Shown here: piece after piece, positions 39,643 to 49,893 of the stretch
Numbering within the stretch: position 1 is the stretch's first letter
Layout: every line of letters starts with the position of its first letter
Assembly (NCBI RefSeq): GCF_020740795.1
Contig: NC_067294.1
Coordinates: 3,410,001-3,474,000, forward strand
From: Apus apus
Lineage: Eukaryota; Chordata; Aves; Apodiformes; Apodidae
Reading direction: 5' to 3'
DNA: 64,000 nt
The notes under the pieces: model-generated
Database searches by the model: none
What the model was told of the DNA's origin: nothing
The model's input: only the letters and a program-made list of their open reading frames with translations
Program-made: the position numbers and the translations under genes

Positions 39643-42627
39643 AGCAACTGAAAACTAAGATAAACCTCCTTTTTGGAATGAAGTGTTTTAAGAGAATCTT
39701 AGGAGAAATAACAATGAAGAGCAAACACTTTTGGTTCCCATCCAATTTTTCCTCAAAGTTTCTTGGAAACAAGGAAACATTTTCAGGAGGTTCTGCAGCT
39801 GGCACTCCTTTGGGCTTGCAGTTACTACCATGCTTCAGTTTTGCTCCACATTCTGGTAACTCTGTATTTGCAGTCACACCTACCAAAAATCCTGATCAAG
39901 CTGGAAGACCAATTACTGCAGATTAATCCAGAAGGATAAGAGTTGTCAGGGCCCTGACTCACAGAATAATGACAGTATCCCATCACATACACTTTCCAAG
40001 GGGGACCATCCAGTCTTGTAATTTGGCTGTATTTATTACAAAAAGACTAGAAAAAGGACATTTTAAAGTCTATAGAGACAGAAACCAAGTCCAGAATCAG
40101 CAACAGCACACAACAAATACTACAGTAGCTAGGAGATACAGCCTTGAGAGGGTCTCCACTTTCCTGGCAGTGTGTTTGTGCTTGCATCCAGGTTGTGGTG
40201 TGATGTGGTAAACGAACATGAGACACGTTCATGGCTGGACACCCGGCTGGTGGGCTATCCTTCATACTTTCAGTTATTTTGGACTAATTCCAGACTTTGA
40301 AGTTCTTCAAAATCAGATTGTGCAAACTTTCTTATCCCATGAAGTTAAACAAACAGAACAATGGCATCTGGGTGTGGCCAAATAAATTAATAGTTAGATT
40401 GTTTAGTAAATCAGATGTGGTGATTACAGATGATTATTAGTTATGTATAATCTTTTCCTAGAAATATCAAGATAAGCAGCCCTACCATATATCAAAGCTG
40501 ACAGGTATCCATGTGATTTGAGGTTTGGTAAGCAGGCTCAAGTTAGGAAAGCTGCCTTCTCTCCAATGTCTTCCACTGAACAAAGGAGAATCAGCTTGAC
40601 AGAATCCTCTCCATGCTTCTGGAAACTTGTGCATCTCTCCCAACATCTACTGCCAGTTCCCAAACAAAATATGTAACAGTTATCCTAGGAATCAGTCCTA
40701 TGGCACTGGACACCTTCCCCCCCTGCTAAGGTCCCCAAATTCAATGCAACACATCACCAACGTGTGGCCCAACATCCAGTGCACGTGCAGCAGTGCCACC
40801 AGCCACAGTGGGGATGCTCCTCGTGATGCTGGATTTGAAGGGCAGCAGTTGTCCAGAAAGAAAACTTGAAGGGAACCAAGGAACTCCCGAGGTCAGAGGC
40901 CAAAAAGGAAACTGTGCAAAATGGACATGATACATCTGAAAGAGAAATCAACCAGGACTGGATGCTGCAACTACTACCCTGGCGTGCAGCTCATGCTGGC
41001 AGCTCAAGGGCCACGACAATTTGCTCAGTGACTCTGTGTGAGGGACCAGACACACCCCAGCGGGGAGACAAAGTCATTAACTTTCACACAGTAAGATTGC
41101 TACCACTTTCCTAGGAAACCAACCACTCTGAGCATTTACAAATCAGATACTGACAAATCCAGCTCCAGAACTGTCAGGGCTTACCCTGTGAGCCGTGCAC
41201 AGGCAGTCCTCTCTAGAAGCTGAACAGAAACAGCAGCAAGGTTTTCAAGAAAAGTTCCCATACTGTGCTCAGCTTATTAGAGGAATTTCTTTTGTGTTTT
41301 CTGGAAGGAGCTTGCAAATACACTAGCAGGATTGCTGGCCAATTGCTTGAGTGGTAGGAACATCAGTGTAGGGAGATGTGTGACACCAGGTGCTGAGGAC
41401 AACGTTGATCCTCAGGTTCGAAACCTCTGGATTTATTGGTTTATTTATTTTAGAAAAATAAGCCTTGAGCAGATTGGGTACAGTCCATGCTGCTGCCAGT
41501 GGCATTTGGCAGAAATTGAATATTAATTAGGATTTGGGTCTTCTCCCTTAATGAAGACAGTTAACAACTAAAGTACAGTCAATACTATGAATTCTGGGAC
41601 AGATGCCAAGCACAGTCAAGTATTGGCTGGTAAAGGACTCTGCAAAGGGGAAAGGTGATCCTGGGCTCAAGCCAGAAAGGGCTGCTCCAAACTATTGGTA
41701 CAAATAATCTCTGCTGGCCAGGCTGTGCTGGAGGGGAGCCTGTTCTTCCCCACCTGTGTCCTGATGCCAGAAATTAGCATGAGTTTTGGGACTGACAGAA
41801 CTGCAGTGTGGGAACAGAAATAAGCCACAACCCACGAGCATAAACCCATGAGTGCAAGGTACACACCAGTGAGTATAAGAAAGTTATTTCTGGGTCATTC
41901 TAAGGCTCATCTGCTGTCATGCCTGCTGGGGTTATTGTTCCTTATTTCCAGGACTGGTTTCCCTTCTTCGGTTACTAAAAGGTATGGGTATTAGATACGT
42001 ATACATTTATATATGCACTCTTGCATGTCTCACACATGCACATCCTAACCTTCTCTTTATTAGTCTGCGGAGCCCTCAGAGTTTTACAGAAAAAACAATT
42101 CCTAGAGACTGCCACTCCCTCTTGTGACCAAGCGACGCTACAGCAACACCTGAAATATAAAATCCGAGTTCAAAAGACGAGCTCTTTAGAGCAAAGAAAC
42201 AAATCAAATCGCACAGAACAGGTCAATTTCACATTATTTTTTATTTGTCCATTGAGCTAACATTAAAAAAAAGTACACCATCTGTGCATAGTACATGAAA
42301 GAATTAACATAAATGGGTCTTTGGAAAAGATTGTCACAAATATGCATCGAAAAGGGAGATAAGGTTGCTAGAGCTAAAATATTTTATCTCTGCTTGGATC
42401 CTAGGCCCCACAGAACAAATCCAAAGAGGGTGGAGGAATCTGGTAATAACCTCTTTTATAGGGGTTAATTTTTTGTACAGTTTTCCTTCCTGGCAGAGGA
42501 ATGGCAAGAAACCTAATTCCTCCTCCTGACAACCAGCTGAACACATTTTCTCAAATCTGTGAAAAAAACGAGCACTTGCCAGCAGCAGGAAAAGGAGATA
42601 TGAACATAAAGACAGCAGGAATGACCA

Positions 42628-42692
42628 AAGCATAGGATTGAAGGGGAACTTAAAAGGTCACTGAATCCCATCCTCTGTCTGAAGCAGTTTTT
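42628..42692 (-). mobile_element. Possible old CR1-type fragment (antisense)
   Basis: CATAGGATTGAAGGGGAACT followed by TTAAAAGGTCACTGAATCCC resembles the reverse complement of the CR1 3' region, with many substitutions. It is too diverged for a firm call by eye. Confidence 0.4.
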
Positions 42693-42904
42693 GACATCTA
42701 GACCATCTTTGAACAACATTTTGTTCTTTTCCCAAAAATTACCGTTAACATCAGTAAGCAGAAGCTGAATTAGCTGCTGGTTTATTTCTGACACTGCTCA
42801 GATAATACTCAATCAGAGGATCACATCACCCATATTTTATGGATCAGTGGGCAGTTACCTATTGAAAATGTGAGGGCACTAATACATTAATACTCTAATA
42901 GGTA

Positions 42905-43225
42905 TTAATAGCCCTGAGCAGCCTCACCTGGGGCTTCACCCACCCCCCAGGTGCCCATTTAAGCTCAGCCCTGGCCCTTCTCTCTCTCTAAGCAATGCTG
43001 GGGGGCAGATCTGCAGCCACTGCCACCCCTCTGCCTGGCCAGGGACCCTGACCTGCCTTCCCTTTGGACCTGCCTCATCACCAGGGACTTGCCCAACAAT
43101 GTGGACTCTTAGTTGAACCCGGCTGCCACCTCAGGACCTGCCCTGCTGAGCTGGTTAGTGAGGCCCCTGCCCAGCAGGCTGAGGTACCTCTGGGCTCCCA
43201 GCCAGCCCTTCCAGTGCCCTGACTG
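42905..43225 (+). repeat. GC-rich block, possible degraded insertion
   Basis: About 320 bp of CCTG/CAGG-rich sequence embedded in AT-rich DNA. It includes a TTTAAG TATA-like motif after CAGGTGCCCA, a CTCTCTCTCT run, and repeated GGACCTGCC motifs. The abrupt composition suggests an inserted LTR-like or other repeat element, but I found no terminal inverted dinucleotides or target-site duplication. Confidence 0.35.
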
Positions 43226-46200
43226 AAAACTTGCTAAAAAACATTAGTCAGTGGTGACACATTTTTATTATTAAGCTTAGAGATTAAAACACATTGATTG
43301 GTCTAATGGGATTTTAGCAACTGAAGGAATAAAGCACCTCTGCTCTGTGTAAGTTATTTTTAATGCAGTTAAAAACTATGAATGTGCCTTTGTGGCAGCT
43401 CTTTACACACAAAGTGCAAACAGCACCTGTGTCAATAATTTCCTTACACTTGTTTTGCAGTCTAATGGGCAATGTTAACTGCACCTATGAGCAATTTTGT
43501 CTGAAAGACACACATCTTAGCATCTATATAAAACAACTGCAATATACCATCTTATATACTCACACCATCAAACAAAAAAATAGGATTGTAACATATTTAG
43601 AGTTACTCCTTTTAGTGATTAATACTTATTTCTGAAGAGGTAATATTTAACTGTTACTGTGTTTCTAAAAGCCTAATGTTGACAAGGATTTGTCCATGTA
43701 GCATAAAGTGTTAACTCTTTCTTATCCAGGAAGGCATTTGTAAGCAGGAATGTAAATAAACCATTGTTTTAATTGATTTTATTTCAGATTATAGAAACTT
43801 TTACAAGAAGAATTGGGTGAATTCTCTTCCTAAAGCAGGTTGTTTCTTGCAGCCTGCCTGTGCAGCAGCTGGTGTCTGGCAGAGCAGCTCACAAGCCTCC
43901 AGCAAACATGACATATTAACCTACTTTCTGGGCATGGTCGTCATGTGCTACTCTTGTCTACTCAGGTAAGCTTAAATCATTAGAGCTACACTGTGTGATG
44001 ACAAAGCTTGGGCATTTGGGTTTTAAATCAATAATGACAGTACGTCATTGTGTTTTCAATAGTGCTTGTGGAACACAGTCCTTTCTAAACCTTTCCAAGG
44101 AGAAGACACAATATAAATACCTATTTGGTTTTTCACACTGATAAAAATGTAGCTGCTTCCAGAGAAAAGCTGGACTAACTCTGAGCACCATTCAACGTGG
44201 CACTGATGGTGCCTGTGTGAAGCTTCAGCCCAAGCCCTGAGCCACATCATCTCCCAAGAGTTCAGGATAGCAAGTGTGCAACCATCAGTATCCTTTGGTT
44301 ATGTAGATTTGTTGGAGTCACAGTCATGATGCAAGTGAAACAGGGATTCCATTTAAAATGTACAAGTCCTGCTAGGAAATTCAGTTATGGTGAAGTTAGT
44401 GTATCAAAAATCTGGCAGTGATTCTTGTTTTTGAGAACTACCTGCATGATCTACTATTATACAGCACAATATACTCCATCCTTCCATGTTTGTTCTGAAA
44501 AGAAGCATTCTTGACTTTATTTTCTTCATCCCCTCCCAGACTTTGTCCTTTCCTGGAGTCCTTCAGTTAGAAGCTAGTTAAGAAAAGGCCAATAATGTCA
44601 AGAGACTTGTCTTCAACACTTCACACTGTTCTTGTCAATTTTTCAAGCACATGGTGTACTGATTCTGAATTGACACATTTTCTTTGGTCTCAGGAAACTT
44701 CTAACTTCCTGGAAGCTTTCTTATATTAATTCATGGATTTACTCAAATTGTCTGTCTTGGTTACTACTTCAAAGCCCAGTGATAAAAAAATTACTAATAT
44801 CACTGTTGATCAAAGCATGGAATGAGGATATTCTGAAACATGTAATCACCATAAATACAAGATATGAGTAGAATATCTATTTCTGTAAATGTCTCCAGGA
44901 AAGGCAACCACAGGAGGAAGGCTAAGCTTGACTTGGGGTGGCTGGATGATGTGGATGGCCCATAGCAATGGGTTAGACAGGGCATATTTCCAGCAGTGCA
45001 GTTTGCCTTCAGCTCTTGGCATCTTCTGTATGAGATGAAGGATCTGGAGACACAAGCAGCAGCTCTGTGCCAGGGACCTATCTGATACCCAGAAGATAAG
45101 TAGAAGATTGAAGCTCCTGGTGTGTGCCCATGTTTGTGCTTATTTCCTCCCAATACTAACAAATCCATAGCTGACTTCTTTGTTGTTGATATTAATATAC
45201 ACCTGCAAACATTTTAAAGCAGTAATGAGTATAGATAGAAAATGCATAGAATTCTTTTATAACATTCTATACTTCTCCACTTTAAGTTAGCAAACAATGT
45301 CTTTGCTAGATTAGATCAAAAGAGGAAACTTTTTTACATGGGAAGCCCGAGATTAGTCCATATGATGCTTCCTAAAGTACATTTGAACCTGCTCCTGTAC
45401 AGCAGCCCAAAGGTTATTGGCAATGCACCAAAGAAACCCACGACTGGTGGATTTAGATACTAGCTGCAAATCTCCATTAATCTCTGTTTACAATCTATCC
45501 TCTATTACTGCCTACAGAGAGAGTAAATCCTAAGTTAAAGGTGCTTTTTGTAGCAGTATTTGCTGAAGTCAGTTTAAAAACACATACTAGGAACTAGAGA
45601 CCTGAAAAAAAATCACTTGGAACTTTAGCTCCTACTTTCTTAGGGTCTGAATAAAACAGTCAAGAGCTGTGTACGTTAAGAGAGGTTTTGATAGATTTTC
45701 TAAACTAACTTGATTTTTTAAATGTGCAGTGTTTTGTAATTCTGCTTTAAGGAACTGAGTGCTTTGAAGATGTCACAGACACTGTATGATCAATATTCCC
45801 TTCAGTTTAGTGTGCTCATTTTCTGGTTTTTCAGATCCGCTTGAAGAAACTGTACTTTGATGTCACAAATACTCGGTTGCATTTTGCCAGCTTTGCTTTT
45901 CTAGAGGGCAGATAAAATCTACCACTGAAATGCTTCAGATGTTTAGTATTATCTCTTCATAAAAAGAAGTTAGAAAGCCTTGCTGTTGGTGAATTATTGC
46001 TACATGCCAGAGCACGGAAATCTGTGGCTGCGTTTTGTAGCAGTTGGCAACAAAAACTGAGTTGTCCAGATATAACTACAATCATAAAGAAACTCCCTGG
46101 TGATGAGCTGTTATGCAGTATGCCTGCTGAGATAAAAATCTGCGTTTTAAACAAAATATTTTAGGTAAATTAGGAGTGTACTTTTGGCACCTCTGGATTA

Positions 46201-46483
46201 GCTACACGACCCAGCGATGGAGCCCTCGGTGCCTGGCGGTGACAGGAAGAGGCAGGCAGTGAGGTACGGCCAGCAGGGAAAGCCTTGCTGTGCAGTGGGT
46301 CCTTTGTGGCCAAGAGGGAGCTAAAAATTGGTCCAGGCTGCTTGTACTCCATCTTGTCTCAGAAGGCAAGCGTTCAGCTGCGGCCTGACTTGCCCTAGGC
46401 TGGCTGAGGCTTCCCTCGAGGGGGCAGAAAGCTGCAGGGTGCAGAGGGGGTGTTGCTGCTATGCGCATTTCGGGGGTCTGGGC

Positions 46484-46785
46484 AGAAAGAAAGGAGGCAG
46501 GAAGAAAGAAAGGAGGCAGGAAGAAAGAAAGGAGGCAGGAAGAAAGAAAGGAGGCAGGAAGAAAGAAAGGAGGCAGGAAGAAAGAAAGGAGGCAGGAAGA
46601 AAGAAAGGAGGCAGGAAGAAAGAAAGGAGGCAGGAAGAAAGAAAGGAGGCAGGAAGAAAGAAAGGAGGCAGGAAGAAAGAAAGGAGGCAGGAAGAAAGAA
46701 AGGAGGCAGGAAGAAAGAAAGGAGGCAGGAAGAAAGAAAGGAGGCAGGAAGAAAGAAAGGAGGCAGGAAGAAAGAAAGGAGGCAG
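46484..46785 (+). repeat. 19-bp minisatellite, 16 copies
   Basis: The unit is GGAGGCAGGAAGAAAGAAA (19 bp). GGAGGCAG recurs exactly every 19 bp from 46493 to 46778, i.e. 16 times, with no mismatch seen. The plus strand is all purine except one C per unit. Because 19 is not a multiple of 3 and no unit contains a stop, plus frames stay open with a Lys/Arg/Glu/Gly-rich 19-residue repeat; the antisense is also open. These frames are artefacts of the repeat. The array ends about 170 bp before the FBXL21 CpG island. Confidence 0.97.
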
Positions 46786-46981
46786 CTCCCTGCCAGCAGG
46801 GCCGGGCAGCCGCTTCCCAGAGGCCTCAAAGCCCCGACGGGAGCCCAGGGCCTCCTGAGGGCTTCACGGAGCAGCTCCCGGCGCTCAGCGCAGCCCCAGG
46901 CCTGGCGTTAGGAGGCCTCCGCTTCCAAAAAAAAAAACCGCACTGAGCATTCCCGGGGCAGGAGAAGCAGCCGCCCCAGCC

Positions 46982-47016
46982 GCTGAGGGCCGGGCCCCGC
47001 TGAGGGCCGGGCCCCG
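46982..47016 (+). repeat. 17-bp tandem duplication
   Basis: GCTGAGGGCCGGGCCCC occurs twice, head to tail (46982 and 46999), just upstream of the YY1-like site. Confidence 0.85.
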
Positions 47017-47360
47017 CTCCCCCCATCTTGGCCGCGGGGCGAGCCCCGCCCGGGCGCGAAATGGCGCCCGCGTCCCGCGCCGGCGCACTGGGGCGGCGGG
47101 CCCGGCGGCTCCTCCCGCGGCGGCGGGGCCGGGCCCGGGAGCGGGGCGGGCCGGGAGGCTTGGGGGGCTGCGCGCGGTGCCTGCCCGGCTGCTCCGCGGC
47201 TGGCTCGGCCCTGACGCTGCCAGCGAGCTGCGCCCGGCCGGCGGTAGGTGCGGGAGGAGGGAGGGACGGGCGAGCCGGGCCTTGCGCGGGGGCCGGGCGG
47301 GGGAGGAGGCCGCGGGGGGCTCGTCTGGAGACCTGAGTTCCTGCGGGGCCCGACCTGAGC

Positions 47361-47428
47361 GGGGCTGCGGTGTGCGGGGGGGCTGCGGTGTGCGGGGGGC
47401 CGCGGTGTGCGGGGGGCTGCGTAGCGCC
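47361..47428 (+). repeat. Short GC-rich tandem repeat in the CpG island
   Basis: Three to four units of GGGGCTGCGGTGTGCGG with variable G-run lengths, followed by a doubled GGGGGACACCCCC motif near 47451-47477. The G-runs could form G-quadruplexes on the plus strand. Confidence 0.75.
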
Positions 47429-48615
47429 CGGCCGGAGGGGGGAAGCTGCGGGGGACACCCCCGGGGGACACCCCCGGGAAAGGCCGCGCCCCGCGCCGGC
47501 TGCGGGCGGCCGGGGAGGGACACGACGTTAAAACCTTCCTGCGCGGCGGGGCTCGCTGGGATTTATCGCCGGGTTTGCGCCCTCCCGGGAGGGGCCCCGC
47601 CGGGACGGAGCGGGGCTCGGGGGCTGCCGGCTGGAAGAGAAGGGTTGTTTTTTTCTTCCCATGTACGGGGCTTGAATGGCTTGTCGAAGTCGGGGTAGAA
47701 GCGTTTCTGGAAAAGCTGTGGAAAAACGGCGGGTTTGGTTTTTGTTTTGTTTTTTTTTTTTTTCCCTGCCGCGTGTTGTTCGGCCCTCAAGAGAGCTCGT
47801 GAGGAGCTTCAGGTGTGTCGTCTAGGAAAAGAAGGGGTGTTGCTCGTGGGGTGACGGCTCTTCGCCCGGGGGGGGGGTTTCTTCTGGAAGCCCTGCGTCG
47901 CCAGAACGCAAATAGCTGCGTTTCGTCACCGGCACGGCCGGGGGGGTTTGTGTTTCTTCAGCTGACGCTAGTGCCGGTGTTCAGGTGTTCAGCTGAATGC
48001 TGCTCCTTCTGGGTCTCCGAGGGTTTTGGCACAAACGTGTTAAAAATGTGAGAAATCCCCCGAGAGGGGGGCCGAGCTGTGAGGAAAAAATTAGGATTGA
48101 TTTTAAGTGTCTCTATGTAGCGAAATAATCTTGCTCGGAAGCACAAATGCCACCCGTCAAAAGATTGCTGTGCCCTAAATGAAGAAAAAGCTTCGTCTGG
48201 GAGTTGATTGTACTGAAGGCCTAGATCTTCTGAGGCTTCAGCTTAAAATGCGTTTTTGTTCTGTGCTGTGAAGCATGCTCTGCAATTTAATTTGAGGCTG
48301 CATCACCAGTTGCAGCAGCTTTCCAGCCCTGCCTTTCTTGGGTGCCGTATCTGCTGCTCTCATTCCCCAGATGGACTGTAAATTCCTTAACTCTGAATTC
48401 CTTAACGTTGTGAGTGGGTGACCTTGATTATCACTGAACTGTGATCTCTTAAAGACACTATGATTAATGGGACAAGTATTTCAGCTGTTAAGGGCAGACC
48501 CATAAACATTAATTTCCAAGTGTTAGAAAGTTAAAGCTTAATGAAACCTGATTTATCCCAGTGGATGTCCAAGCTGTTATTTGAAAAGTTTTCCTGGGAA
48601 CTTAATTTCTGCTGG

Positions 48616-48673
48616 GTTTGTTTGTTTGTTTGTTTGTTGTTTGTTTGTTTGATTTGTTTTTTGTTTTTTTTTG
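48616..48673 (+). repeat. (TTTG)n microsatellite
   Basis: Interrupted TTTG/TTG tract in the probable FBXL21 5' intron. Confidence 0.85.
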
Positions 48674-49029
48674 CTTCTGTCTCTATTAGAAACCTGATTT
48701 GAATGTGTCTTATTGTAATAATTCCTGCTGAGCCCTGGCATTGAGAATGGAAAGTGGAATGTACAAACTGGGGGAAGCAATTGTGTCTTTGTGGCTTCAA
48801 TACAGTAGTAAAAACTCTTTCTTGTGACTGACATTGTAGCATGGGAAGTAGTGAAGAGCTGGCAGCTTGGTGGAGGAGCTGGTGACCACTGCTCAGAACC
48901 CCCTGCTGAGACCCCATGTCAGGGGGGGGTTTAACATCTTCATTTTAGCAGATGCTCACGGTTCTGTCACCAGCACAAGCTGCAGAGACAGCTAATTTAG
49001 CTCGATTTTTTCTGGGTTGCTGTCGCTTT

Positions 49030-49078
49030 TCATTGAATCATCGAGGTTGGAAAAGACGTTTAAGATCAAGTCCATCAA
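49030..49078 (-). mobile_element. Short CR1 3' fragment (antisense)
   Basis: CATTGAATCATCGAGGTTGG followed by AAAAGACGTTTAAGATCAAG matches the reverse complement of the CR1 3' end. Only about 50 bp remain. Confidence 0.7.
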
Positions 49079-49835
49079 GATTTTTGTGGATTTGAGTTTG
49101 TTTGAGTAGGAAAACATGCAGCTGTGCAGAACGTTTGATCGCAGCACGTTGAAAGCAATGTTTCTGGAGGAAAACAACAATATGGGGGGGTGCACTGGTG
49201 TTTGATACTTTGCTCTAGACAAAAAGGAATGCAGATATGCTAAATCTCATCGTTTATCTAAGTGTTTCATTTCACCAGCCACGCTGCCGCTGTTTATCTT
49301 GGATAATAATGTAGTTAACTCTACCTTAGACTAGCAATTCTCAGTTACTTCTCTGTAGCGTAATCTTAACAGAAATAGCAGTGAGGGAGGGGACTTTCAA
49401 TCTAAGCCTCCCCCAGCCGGGCAGTTTGTGCTACACCCAGGCTGTCAAACCTCTCATGCTTTCTGGGAGCTCACAAACATGTTTTTTTCCTGCTTTCCAT
49501 GACTCTTTAGATTATGTTAGTAGTTCAACCAGTTAGCAGACAGTGTTTACCAAACTTCACCGGTAATGATAATACAAATACAGAGTAACTTACTGTTTAC
49601 ATTGTGCTGTTACAATGTAAATGCAGTTGCAACATTTGTTTCCCATCAGTTTTATGTTTAATCTGACCTCATGTTTCTGTCACTGACACAGTATTTGCAA
49701 TGTAGGTTAAGCTACTTTGTGTTAAGATGTTACCCTCGAGCTCCTTCACAAAAGCAAAAAAATGTATGAATTAGTGTCAATATATTTTTATAATTTTTTG
49801 CATGGGATGCAATACAAGGATTAATGTTTCTTGTT

Positions 49836-49893
49836 GGGTTTTGTTTGGGGTTTTTTTGGTTGGTTTTTGTTTGTTTGTTTTGTTTGTTTGTTT
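49836..49893 (+). repeat. T/G-rich simple repeat
   Basis: TTTG and GGTTTTT units, interrupted, in the probable FBXL21 5' intron. Confidence 0.75.

Larger units (their letters stand above)
33240..46480. other. Gene-poor intergenic region between IL9 and FBXL21
   Basis: No gene could be supported across 13 kb. Contents seen: simple (TTTG) tract at 39.6 kb, a short AT run at 38660-38673, a probable old CR1 fragment at 42.63-42.69 kb, and a GC-rich block at 42.9-43.22 kb unlike its surroundings. A short exon-like segment near 45836-45915 has an acceptor-like upstream tract but no partner exon. Confidence 0.6.
46950..47650 (+). promoter_or_regulatory. FBXL21: CpG island, probable FBXL21 promoter and non-coding exon 1
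   Basis: Very GC- and CpG-rich. CCATCTTGGC near 47023-47032 is the reverse complement of a YY1-type GCCAAGATGG motif, often found near TATA-less start sites. A good splice donor, GGCG|GTAGGTG, at 47243/47244 could end a non-coding first exon that splices to the acceptor TTGTTCCAG at 53596. That link is inference from orientation and from the lack of another promoter. Open frames on both strands are compositional. A divergent transcript on the minus strand cannot be excluded. Confidence 0.65.

Noticed and set aside
43363-43635. 90-codon plus-strand frame in the IL9-FBXL21 desert
   Set aside because: No recognisable domain, AT-rich composition and no splice or promoter context.
46328-46946. 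Several overlapping plus-strand frames of 150-176 codons and an antisense frame of 144 codons
   Set aside because: All are produced by the stop-free 19-bp tandem repeat and have no independent coding support.
47028-47336. Plus-strand Arg/Gly/Ala-rich frame in the CpG island as a possible FBXL21 N-terminus
   Set aside because: It cannot be shown to join the F-box exon; the family start (MKR...) is present at 53614, and the island looks like a 5' UTR exon.
46826-47523. Antisense frames of about 190-210 codons in the FBXL21 CpG island
   Set aside because: Composition effect in a CpG island; multiple frames are open at once and residues are almost all Pro, Ala, Arg and Gly.
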